Source: UBA2428 sp002343545
GTDB taxonomy: Bacteria; Bdellovibrionota; UBA2428
NCBI GenBank assembly: GCA_937952285.1
Contig: CALFZE010000118.1
Location: 1-34,469, forward strand
DNA: 34,469 nt
Direction of reading: 5' to 3'
Part shown: one piece after another, positions 15,591-22,117 of the stretch
Layout: the number at the start of each line of letters is the position of its first letter
How positions within the stretch are numbered: position 1 is the first letter of the stretch
Position numbers and translations under genes: made by a program
Notes under the pieces: generated by a model
Told to the model about the DNA's origin: nothing
Database searches by the model: none
What the model saw: the letters and a program-made list of their open reading frames with translations, nothing else

Positions 15591-16285
15591 TTTCGAAAAA
15601 ATGCTTTGCCTTGCTTCCCGTTGCGCTCGGGCTGCTCTACCTGGGCTTCGGCGTCGGAGAGAAGGGGCAGGATGCGGGGTTTTCGTCCACGACCCCGATC
15701 ACGGTGACCCGCGAAGCGGAGACCGCCGCGAAGGAATCCGTAACGGAGCGCGAAGGCCGCGGCGAACGACGAAGCACGGCCTTCTACGAGTCCGAGATGA
15801 ACGGCGAGATGCTCGGACGCCTGCCGGCCGGGCTCCGCCCCAAAGTCGAGATCCGCAAGAAACGCGACATTTCGCTTCGTGGCGGGCGCGAAGCGGCCGT
15901 TTTCGAAGCCTACTGGGACGAGGTCCCGATCGAAGGCACCCGCGGCATCCTCAGCCGCTTGGACTCGACGGGACTCGATCTGGAACGAAACCTCGGCCGG
16001 CCGATCGCGGACTACCGAACGGACCTCGAGCGATTCCCCTCGGTCCACGACGACGCGCAGAGAGCCGCGATCGACGGGAGCCTGCGCGAACGCGGCGACC
16101 GCAACGAGCGAATCGAGTTCAGCCATCGAAGTTGGTATCCCGACGCCAAGGAGCGCGCGATTCGCCCCTGCTTGAACTACGTCGTCGAGTATCGAAGGAA
16201 CGATAAGGAACGCGAAGAAACCTGGTGCGCGGACGCCGAAACCGGACGCATCCTTCGTCGGAGCCCGCGCCGAAAAACGATGTGA
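15587..16285 (+). CDS. Unrecognised secreted or membrane-anchored protein, last gene of the tadC/FHA operon
   Basis: A 232-residue protein beginning at GTG 15587, which overlaps the previous stop (GTGA) and has GGCGGAGG about 8 bases upstream. The N-terminus (MISKKCFALL plus a hydrophobic stretch ending near FGVGEKG) is a signal peptide or single membrane anchor. The rest is very polar and rich in Arg and Glu. Near the end, CLNYVVEYRRND and WCADAETGRIL resemble the strand-turn-strand of PepSY-like domains, with two cysteines that could pair. No family is claimed. It ends 24 bases before the convergent ihfB, with no terminator that I can support between them. Confidence 0.7.
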   Translation: MISKKCFALLPVALGLLYLGFGVGEKGQDAGFSSTTPITVTREAETAAKESVTEREGRGERRSTAFYESEMNGEMLGRLPAGLRPKVEIRKKRDISLRGGREAAVFEAYWDEVPIEGTRGILSRLDSTGLDLERNLGRPIADYRTDLERFPSVHDDAQRAAIDGSLRERGDRNERIEFSHRSWYPDAKERAIRPCLNYVVEYRRNDKEREETWCADAETGRILRRSPRRKTM

Positions 16286-16309
16286 GCGGGATCCCGCCCC
16301 GCCTCGGCG

Positions 16310-16609
16310 CTAACCGCGAATCGGAGCGTTGCCGCCGTCGTCGATGCGCTTCTTGAGTTCCTTGCCCACCTTGAAGAAGGGAAGCTTCTTCTCGGGCACC
16401 GTCACGGCGGCGCCCGTCTTCGGGTTACGGCCGACGTAGCTCTTGTAACCCTTGACGTACCAGCTGCCGAAACCGCGGATCTCGATGCGGTCTCCGTTCA
16501 CGAGGGCCTGGAACATGGTATCGAAGCAGGCGTTCACGACGGATTCGACCTTTTTGCGGGTCAGGTTCATCTTCCCGGTCAGTTGCTCGATAAGATCGGA
16601 TTTCGTCAT
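16310..16609 (-). CDS. ihfB: Integration host factor beta-like DNA-bending protein
   Basis: A 99-residue member of the HU/IHF family. It begins MTKSDLIEQL as IHF-beta does, has the dimer core GDRIEIRGFGSW and the DNA-inserting arm with VGRNPKTGAAV, and ends PFFKVGKELKKRID. IHF bends DNA at specific sites and is a usual partner of sigma-54 promoters, one of which is predicted at 6783. HU is an alternative, but the N-terminus and the ERIEIRGFGS-like core favour IHF-beta. Upstream on the complement CACAAT ends 6 bases before the ATG. A perfect TTGACA (16647-16652) is also present but too far from that box to pair with it. It is transcribed alone and convergent with the FHA operon. Confidence 0.88.
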   Translation of the reverse strand: MTKSDLIEQLTGKMNLTRKKVESVVNACFDTMFQALVNGDRIEIRGFGSWYVKGYKSYVGRNPKTGAAVTVPEKKLPFFKVGKELKKRIDDGGNAPIRG

Positions 16610-16679
16610 AGCTAAATTGTGACAAGAATTTCGGTGCTTTGGTAGGTGTCAAAGCATTGTTAAGGCGACTTCATGTGTC

Positions 16680-16708
16680 TTGACGTGGCGCACAATAGCG
16701 CGCAAGCT
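16680..16708 (+). promoter_or_regulatory. Candidate promoter for the GT51 gene (TTGACG-17-CAAGCT)
   Basis: TTGACG (16680-16685), a 17-base spacer and CAAGCT (16703-16708), followed by 6 bases and then GTG 16715. The -35 is good and the -10 is weak. The position again predicts transcription starting at the start codon. Confidence 0.35.
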
Positions 16709-16714
16709 AGGCCC

Positions 16715-17800
16715 GTGCGCATCCTCAGCCTTCCGTTGGCCGTAGCCGCGACCTTGGCTTCGCTCTTGGCTCCCAGCGCCCATGCCTACAAACTCCCCTC
16801 CGAGCCTATCCGCATCGAGCGCGTGAAGCCCGCTTCGGCCGTCGCCGTCGTCGACGCGAAAGGCCGGGTGGTGGACTACTGGGCGAACGGACGTTTCATG
16901 CTCTACCGGCCCTTGTCCCACTTCTCGAAGGACCTCGTGGACTTCGTCGTCCTGCTCGAAGACGCGAAGTTTTGGCACCACGACGGCTTCGATTTGTCCG
17001 AGATCAAGAACTCCATCCAAGAGAACTTGGAAGGAGGCAAGATCAAGCGCGGCGCGAGCACGATCACCCAGCAGCTCGCCAAGAACCTCTTTCTCGATAA
17101 GGAGCGCAGCTTCGCGCGAAAGCTTTTCGAGATCCCGTGGACCTACCGCATCGAGAAGGATCTCGCGAAGAAGCAGATCCTCGAGCTCTATTTGAACATC
17201 ATCGAGTGGGGGCCGGGAATCTACGGGGCCGAAGCCGCCGCCCGGCACTTCTTCGACCGCGAAGCCTCGTCGCTGGATCTCGGCCAGGCCATGTACCTCG
17301 CGCTCATCATCCCGAACCCCAAGCGCTTCGACCTCTTCGCGAACCCGAAGATGGGCGATTTCCTGCAGAAGAAAAAGAAGTGGCTCGTCGATCGGCTCGT
17401 CGACGAAAAAAAGCACCCGCCGCAACGCAAGGCCGAGCTGCTCGCGCTCGACTTCGGGCTCGTGCCGCCGGAAACGCGGAACCGTCACTTTTCGGTCCGT
17501 CACGAAGGCTCCTACTTCGGTTCGGTCGCCAAACGCAGCGAAACCTTCAAGACGCTCGAGGCGGCCCTGCGACCCAAGAACAAGGGGAAGGCCGAAGTTC
17601 AGATCACCCTTGATCGCGACAAGCTGACGGAGCTCGAAAGCATCGCGCCCGTCGACGCCGAAACGCCGACCAAGCGCATCTTCGCGATCCTCGACGAAAC
17701 GAAGGTCCTCGCGTTCCGCAGCGTCGAAAAGAAGAAGACCTTGCCCGGTTACGGCTTCACCGAGATCCCTTCGCTCGACGCGTATAAGCTTCAGCCCTGA
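16715..17800 (+). CDS. Monofunctional peptidoglycan glycosyltransferase (GT51, MtgA-like) with C-terminal extension
   Basis: A 361-residue protein that would polymerise lipid II glycan chains outside the inner membrane. GT51 motifs are intact: LLEDAKFWHHDGFD (catalytic Glu82), RGASTITQQLAKNLFL and, after RIEKDLAKKQILELYLN, the WGPGIYGAEAAA segment, then LIIPNPKRFD. There is no transpeptidase domain. GTG 16715 gives a clean signal peptide (MRILSLPLAVA to SAHA, before YKLPSE); an ATG at 16673 adds 14 unrelated residues. Monofunctional GT51 enzymes normally keep an N-terminal anchor and are about 240 residues. Here the signal looks cleavable and about 150 residues follow the catalytic domain (basic, lysine-rich, no family recognised). 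Its end overlaps the convergent nitrilase gene by 10 bases. Confidence 0.88.
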   Translation: MRILSLPLAVAATLASLLAPSAHAYKLPSEPIRIERVKPASAVAVVDAKGRVVDYWANGRFMLYRPLSHFSKDLVDFVVLLEDAKFWHHDGFDLSEIKNSIQENLEGGKIKRGASTITQQLAKNLFLDKERSFARKLFEIPWTYRIEKDLAKKQILELYLNIIEWGPGIYGAEAAARHFFDREASSLDLGQAMYLALIIPNPKRFDLFANPKMGDFLQKKKKWLVDRLVDEKKHPPQRKAELLALDFGLVPPETRNRHFSVRHEGSYFGSVAKRSETFKTLEAALRPKNKGKAEVQITLDRDKLTELESIAPVDAETPTKRIFAILDETKVLAFRSVEKKKTLPGYGFTEIPSLDAYKLQP

Positions 17801-18660
17801 TCCAAGAGACGAACCGAGGGATAGACGGGAAGCTTGGCCCGACGGGCTTCGGCTTCGGCCGTGTCGACATCGGCCACGACGAGGGCGTCGCCTTCGGCCG
17901 GCCCTTCGGCGAGCACGCGACCCCAAGGATCGATGATCAAGGAGTGCCCGTAACACCAAAGCTCGGTGCCCTTGGCGTCGAAATGCGATCCCCACTGCCC
18001 GGCCGCCACGACGAAGGAGAGGTTCTCGACGGCGCGCGCGCGCAGGAGCGTGTGCCAATGGGCCTCGCCCGTCTCGCGGGTGAAGGCCGCGGGAATGAGC
18101 AGCATGTTCGCGCCCATCCCGACCGCCTCACGGCGGAAGAGCTCGGGGAAGCGAAGATCGAAGCAGATCGAAAGCCCCGCGCGGAAGCCGCCGACGTCGA
18201 CGACGACCGGCGTCTCGCCCGCGCGCACGTCGTCCGTCTCGCGGTAGGTCGCCGTGGCCGACTCGAAGACGAAGAGGTGAATCTTGCGGTAGGTGTCGAT
18301 CGGAACGCCGGGGCGCACGACCCAGTGGGCGTTATAGGGAAGCTCGCCGTCCGGGGTTTCCTCGAGCACGGATCCCAGGCTGACCGTCATCGGCCAAGCC
18401 GCCAGACATTCGGCGAGCGCGCGCGAAAAATCGGAGTGGGGAGCGAGGCGACCTTCGGCGTCGCGGCGCAAGTGGACCTCGGAACGTTGGGCCCCCTTCG
18501 GCGAGCGCTTGGGACCCCGGTAAAAAACGTTCTCCGGAAAACAGAGGAACTCCACCTTCTCGCGTCGGGCCTCGTCGACCATCGATTGAACGGTCAGGAG
18601 GTTCTCCCACGGATCGTCGGTAGAACGGATTTGCGCGATGCCGACTCGAAGCTTGGCCAT
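17791..18660 (-). CDS. Carbon-nitrogen hydrolase (nitrilase superfamily, Nit-like amidase)
   Basis: A 289-residue nitrilase-superfamily enzyme. The Glu-Lys-Cys triad is complete: Glu43 in CFPENVFY, Lys126 in TYRKIHLF and Cys166 in LSICFDLRFPELFR. The later HWHTLLRARAVENLSFVVAA and GHSLIIDPWGRVLAE segments are typical of the Nit1/Nit2 and omega-amidase/deaminated-glutathione-amidase branch. The likely role is hydrolysis of a small amide (repair of deaminated glutathione or a 2-oxoamidate) in the cytoplasm; the exact substrate is not readable. I chose ATG 18660 (MAKLRVGIAQ). ATG 18678, six codons earlier, is possible. Neither has a Shine-Dalgarno site. It is divergent from the O-antigen-ligase-like gene (36 bases between starts). 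Confidence 0.9.
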   Translation of the reverse strand: MAKLRVGIAQIRSTDDPWENLLTVQSMVDEARREKVEFLCFPENVFYRGPKRSPKGAQRSEVHLRRDAEGRLAPHSDFSRALAECLAAWPMTVSLGSVLEETPDGELPYNAHWVVRPGVPIDTYRKIHLFVFESATATYRETDDVRAGETPVVVDVGGFRAGLSICFDLRFPELFRREAVGMGANMLLIPAAFTRETGEAHWHTLLRARAVENLSFVVAAGQWGSHFDAKGTELWCYGHSLIIDPWGRVLAEGPAEGDALVVADVDTAEAEARRAKLPVYPSVRLLDQG

Positions 18661-18681
18661 GGAGCCCGAAGCTAACATAGG

Positions 18682-18690
18682 TGCTAGAAT
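18682..18690 (+). promoter_or_regulatory. Extended -10 promoter (TG-C-TAGAAT)
   Basis: TGCTAGAAT matches an extended -10 element (TGnTAnAAT) and ends 6 bases before GTG 18697. No Shine-Dalgarno site is present. It is the strongest of the start-proximal boxes on motif grounds. Confidence 0.55.
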
Positions 18691-18696
18691 CGCGTC

Positions 18697-19857
18697 GTGA
18701 CGTCGGGACTCAAATCTCCGAGACAGACTCCTTGGACCGGCTGGGTTCTGGCCCTCTACGGCCTCGCGGCTTCCCTTTCCGTTTCGGCCATGGGGCTCTT
18801 CTCGACGCTCCTGCTCCTCACGGCCGCGATCGGGCTCGTCGCCTCGACCGAAGTACGTGCGCACGCCCGGGCCGAGATCGGGCTTGTCGCGCTGGCGACG
18901 GCCTGGGTGCTGACGCAAGCGCTCCACTTGGGCATCCTGCCTTGGGACGATCGCTCGGCGCACACCTTCGGGCGCCTGCCGCTGCTCCTCGTCCCGGCCG
19001 CCGCGGCCCTCGTCGCGCGGGGCGGCGATCCCAAGTCCGAGGAGCGTTTGCTTCTTCGTCTCGGCGTCGGCGGGCTCGTCGTCGCCGTGGCTTGGGCCCT
19101 CGTGCAGTACATCCAAACCCGCGGTCCCGTGGGCGGCTTTCTCAAGAACTCGATCTACTGGGCTTATTCCCTGCTCGCGCTCGGAATCTTTTTCGGGCGC
19201 ATCGCGTTCCGACGCGATGAAGATCGCTCCCTCGCGCGACTCGCCCTGATCGGCTTCGGCGCCGCGCTGCTCGGCTCGCTGCTCGCCCTGAACCGCATCG
19301 TTCCGCTCTGCTTGGTCCTCTTCGCGTTGTTGAGCTTGCCGCGGCGGCGCGCCGCGGCCGTTTTCGCGATCGCGCTCCTCGTCGGTGGCGTCCTCTACGC
19401 CACGAGCCCCTTCCTCCAAGCGAAGGTCGAACGAAGCCTGAACCTGCTCTCGGACCCGAGCTTCGAATGGCGGCGCGTGGCCTGGGGCCACAACTGGGAT
19501 CTCTTCCGCACAAATTTCTGGTTTGGCGTCGGACCCGAAAAGAACGGCCTCGATCCGGCCCTCCATCCCCACGTCGTGGGGCACTGGACTCCCGGGCACC
19601 TTTACTTCGCGCACAACGTCTTCCTTCAGACGGCCGCGGAGTCGGGACTCGTCGGGCTCGCACTGTTCTACGGATTTTTCGTGGCCTTCGCTCGGCGGTA
19701 CCCGGCCTCCCGGCCGCTCTTGGCTTTCTCCGCCTTGGGCGGGCTCTTCGAGAACACGTGGAACAACTCGAAGGCCCTGCACGGACTGCTCTTCGCGATG
19801 GCCGCGATCGCCTATTTCGATCGAAGCCGCGACGTCGCGGGGGAGGGACGCGCGTGA
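18697..19857 (+). CDS. O-antigen ligase / polymerase family membrane protein (Wzy_C, WaaL-like)
   Basis: A 386-residue protein with about ten to eleven membrane helices. The large external loop before the last helices carries GVGPEKNGLDPALH and HFAHNVFLQ-type residues: the sequence FAHNVFLQTAAESGLVGLALF is the Wzy_C/WaaL hallmark, in which a His-Asn pair precedes a conserved E-x-G. Such proteins join undecaprenyl-linked glycan to lipid A core or another acceptor, or polymerise glycan, on the periplasmic side. Which reaction occurs cannot be decided. It starts at GTG 18697. The downstream PAP2 gene overlaps by 4 bases (GTGA), so the two are coupled and may act on the same lipid carrier. The WecA/TagO-type enzyme at 26374-27483 could supply the carrier-linked sugar. 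Confidence 0.85.
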   Translation: MTSGLKSPRQTPWTGWVLALYGLAASLSVSAMGLFSTLLLLTAAIGLVASTEVRAHARAEIGLVALATAWVLTQALHLGILPWDDRSAHTFGRLPLLLVPAAAALVARGGDPKSEERLLLRLGVGGLVVAVAWALVQYIQTRGPVGGFLKNSIYWAYSLLALGIFFGRIAFRRDEDRSLARLALIGFGAALLGSLLALNRIVPLCLVLFALLSLPRRRAAAVFAIALLVGGVLYATSPFLQAKVERSLNLLSDPSFEWRRVAWGHNWDLFRTNFWFGVGPEKNGLDPALHPHVVGHWTPGHLYFAHNVFLQTAAESGLVGLALFYGFFVAFARRYPASRPLLAFSALGGLFENTWNNSKALHGLLFAMAAIAYFDRSRDVAGEGRA

Positions 19858-20522
19858 GCACGCCGCTCGAAACGCGATCGCTCCCCGGCGCCCCTTGGGA
19901 GAGCGCGCCCGCTTGGCTACGCGGGACGGACGAGCGTTGGCAGGCTTGGCTCACGAGCCACATCGATCTCGAGAGCAGCCCTTGGCGCGAACTCCGATGG
20001 CTCACGGAAAGCCGCGAAGGCATCGGGCTTTGGATCCTTCTCTTTGCGCTCCTACTCGGAATCGAGCTCCGAAGCGGCGAAGGGCGCCGCCGCCTGGGCG
20101 GGCTGCGGCTGCATCTCCTCGCGCTAGGACCCTTGCTCCTGGCGTCCGACGCGATCTCCGTCGTACTGAAGGAGTTCTTCGGCCGTCTCAAGCCCCACGT
20201 GAACTTCTACAACCCGAACGTCTTGCCGGCCCTGAGCCTGCCGAGCTCGCACGCTTTCAACCTGGCCTTCTTGGGGACCGCCGTCCTGCTCGGGCTTCGT
20301 CGGGACGATCGACGTCACTACCGGAACTTCCTGATTTGCCTCGGGGCGCTCGTGCTCCTCGTGAGCTTGAGCCGCGTCTTCTTCGGTCAGCACTATCCGC
20401 TGGACGTTCTCGCGGGCTGGATCTTCGGAAGCGCCACGGGGGCGTTGCTCGTGGCGGGCATCAACGGACTTCGACGTCTCGCAGAGTCTCGATCCCGCGT
20501 CCCGAAAAACGCAAGTTCTTGA
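19854..20522 (+). CDS. PAP2-family lipid phosphatase
   Basis: A 222-residue integral membrane phosphatase. The three catalytic motifs are visible: KEFFGRLKP (KxxxxxxRP-like, with Lys in place of Arg before Pro), LPSSHAFN (PSGH-like, with Ser for Gly) and SRVFFGQHYPLDVLAG (SRxxxxxHxxxD). Five to six helices surround them. PAP2 enzymes remove phosphate from undecaprenyl diphosphate, phosphatidylglycerol phosphate or lipid A. Coupling to an O-antigen-ligase-like gene suggests recycling of undecaprenyl diphosphate released by glycan transfer; that is inference. GTG 19854 overlaps the previous stop and has GGAGGG 6 bases upstream. The 3' end overlaps the convergent OppA-like gene by 62 bases. Confidence 0.88.
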   Translation: MSTPLETRSLPGAPWESAPAWLRGTDERWQAWLTSHIDLESSPWRELRWLTESREGIGLWILLFALLLGIELRSGEGRRRLGGLRLHLLALGPLLLASDAISVVLKEFFGRLKPHVNFYNPNVLPALSLPSSHAFNLAFLGTAVLLGLRRDDRRHYRNFLICLGALVLLVSLSRVFFGQHYPLDVLAGWIFGSATGALLVAGINGLRRLAESRSRVPKNASS

Positions 20523-22089
20523 CCCGCGAAGAAACGAGCGCGTTCCGCACGTAGTGGTAGACCGGCACGAGCGCCGGATCCTCGCGAACGAGTATTTCTT
20601 GCGCGCGCGAGAAGTCGCGCCAAAAGACGTCGTCGCGGCGATCGATCGGCGTGCGCTCGAGTTTCGCGAGGAGACGGTCGTATTCTTCGTTCCGCCACCC
20701 ACCGAAGTTATTCAGGCCGCGACCGCGGAAAATCTCGAGAAAAAAGAGCGGGTCCGAGTACGCGGCCGCCCAGGCGTAACGGTAGAGATCGGGGGCCTTC
20801 AGCTTAAGTTCCGAGACGAAAGACTTCCACTCGGAAGGTCTCAGTTCGACGTCCAGGCCCAACTCGTCTTTCCACTTTCGGGCCGCCCGCTCCATGAGCA
20901 ATTGGTGTCGCTCGCCGCCGTTGTAAGCCAAGACCAAACGCGGGAGCGGACGCTTGGGTCCGTAACCCGCTTCTTTCAGAAGCGCGCGCGCGCGTTCCAA
21001 GTCGCGCAGAGGCTTGGTCGGGCGTTCCGCCCCGGGCAAAAGCCCGGGCGGGACCCAGCCCTTCGCTTCGAACTCGCCCCCCTGCAGAAGCTTGGGGATC
21101 TCGGCCCCATCGAAGGCGAGGGCGAGCGCCTGGCGCAAGCGACGGTCCTTCAAAGCGGGATTCGACTTGAGCGAGAAGCCGATCATGTAGGTCACGAAGT
21201 AAGGGGAGGAAACGAAATCCTTGCGCGAAGAGATCTTGCCCAGAAGATTGGGTGGCACTTCCTGGAGAAAATCGAGCTCGCCCGTTTCGTAGAGCGCGAG
21301 CGCGGTGGCCGGATCCCGCACGACCGGCATCACGATCTTCTTGAGGTGCGGGGGCACCCGGTCCTTGGGCGCGGGGCCCTCGTCCGCGCGACGCGCCCTC
21401 AACGTCAAGTCCCGGTCCCGTCGCCACGACTCGATGACGAAGGATCCGCTCGCGACGCCCGCCTCCGTTTCGGTGGGGAGCATCCAGTTCGGTCCCAGGC
21501 GCGCGGCGCGATCCGCGCGAAGCGGCGCGCTCACGACGAACGCGAGCGCGTGGAGAAGGCGAGGGGCGAAAGGGGTGGTCACGTCGATTTCGAGGCGCGA
21601 CTTCGCGTCGTCGCAACGGACGCCGAGCGCTTCGGGCTTCACGCGACCCGCCTTGAGATCGGTCGCGCCGCGGATATCGAAAAAGAGCTCCGACATCGCC
21701 GAAGCCGTCTGCGGATCGAGCGCCCGTCTCCACCCGTCTCGGTAATGGCAAGCCGTCAACGGAATGCCGTCCGACCACCGAAGGTCCGCACGAAGCTGAA
21801 TGACGAGACGACGGCCTTCGTCTTCCCAGGCGTAGTTCGACGCGTCGAAGGGTACGAGACGGCCGGCGCCGCCGTCGTCTTCGTAGGCGAAGAGCGTCGA
21901 AACGACATCCTGCAGCGCAAAAATCGTCACGCCGGTGTCGGCCGAAACCGGATCGAGGGTCGGAAGATCGGACCCCAACGCTACGCGCAGAACGCCGTCT
22001 TGCTTCGCACCCTCCCGACAACCCGCGAAAGGTGTCAGTAGGCACGACGCGAAAGCGGGCAAGAAGACACGGAGACTCCGGAAATTCAT
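20461..22089 (-). CDS. OppA/DppA-like extracellular solute-binding lipoprotein (SBP family 5)
   Basis: A 542-residue peptide/nickel-type solute-binding protein. The N-terminus is a lipoprotein signal with Cys24 in LTPFAGCREG. Family marks include VALGSDLPTLDPVSADT, LRWSDGIPLTACHYRDGWRRA, the RLRQALALAFD motif after NPALKD, and the C-terminal lobe with VPVYHYVRNALV. It would capture oligopeptides for an ABC importer. No permease or ATPase genes are adjacent, so it either shares a transporter encoded elsewhere or has a sensory or chaperone role. The start at 22089 is only 28 bases from the divergent PBP1A start. It has no Shine-Dalgarno site; TATCAT and CATACT on the complement are possible -10 elements. 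Confidence 0.92.
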   Translation of the reverse strand: MNFRSLRVFLPAFASCLLTPFAGCREGAKQDGVLRVALGSDLPTLDPVSADTGVTIFALQDVVSTLFAYEDDGGAGRLVPFDASNYAWEDEGRRLVIQLRADLRWSDGIPLTACHYRDGWRRALDPQTASAMSELFFDIRGATDLKAGRVKPEALGVRCDDAKSRLEIDVTTPFAPRLLHALAFVVSAPLRADRAARLGPNWMLPTETEAGVASGSFVIESWRRDRDLTLRARRADEGPAPKDRVPPHLKKIVMPVVRDPATALALYETGELDFLQEVPPNLLGKISSRKDFVSSPYFVTYMIGFSLKSNPALKDRRLRQALALAFDGAEIPKLLQGGEFEAKGWVPPGLLPGAERPTKPLRDLERARALLKEAGYGPKRPLPRLVLAYNGGERHQLLMERAARKWKDELGLDVELRPSEWKSFVSELKLKAPDLYRYAWAAAYSDPLFFLEIFRGRGLNNFGGWRNEEYDRLLAKLERTPIDRRDDVFWRDFSRAQEILVREDPALVPVYHYVRNALVSSRVKNLRFSGRGIETLRDVEVR

Positions 22090-22095
22090 AAGGCT

Positions 22096-22117
22096 TGGGA
22101 GTATGATAATCCTCCCA
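22096..22117. promoter_or_regulatory. Divergent promoter/operator with inverted repeat between OppA-like gene and PBP1A
   Basis: TGGGAG (22096-22101) and CTCCCA (22112-22117) form a perfect inverted repeat around TATGATAATC. Read rightward, TATGATAAT (22102-22110) holds two overlapping -10 hexamers, and GATAAT ends 6 bases before the PBP1A ATG at 22117. Read leftward it contains TATCAT. The start codons are only 27 bases apart, so both promoters must overlap here or lie inside coding sequence. The repeat could be an operator covering both. Confidence 0.5.

Noticed and set aside
16286..16297. Perfect 12-base palindrome GCGGGATCCCGC between the last FHA-operon gene and ihfB.
   Set aside because: It has no loop long enough for a stable hairpin and no T run on either side, so it is not a supportable terminator. 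It could be chance.
16647..16652. Perfect -35 hexamer TTGACA on the complement upstream of ihfB.
   Set aside because: The hexamer 17 bases downstream (ATTCTT) is a poor -10, and the better CACAAT box is 25 bases away. Not annotated as a promoter.
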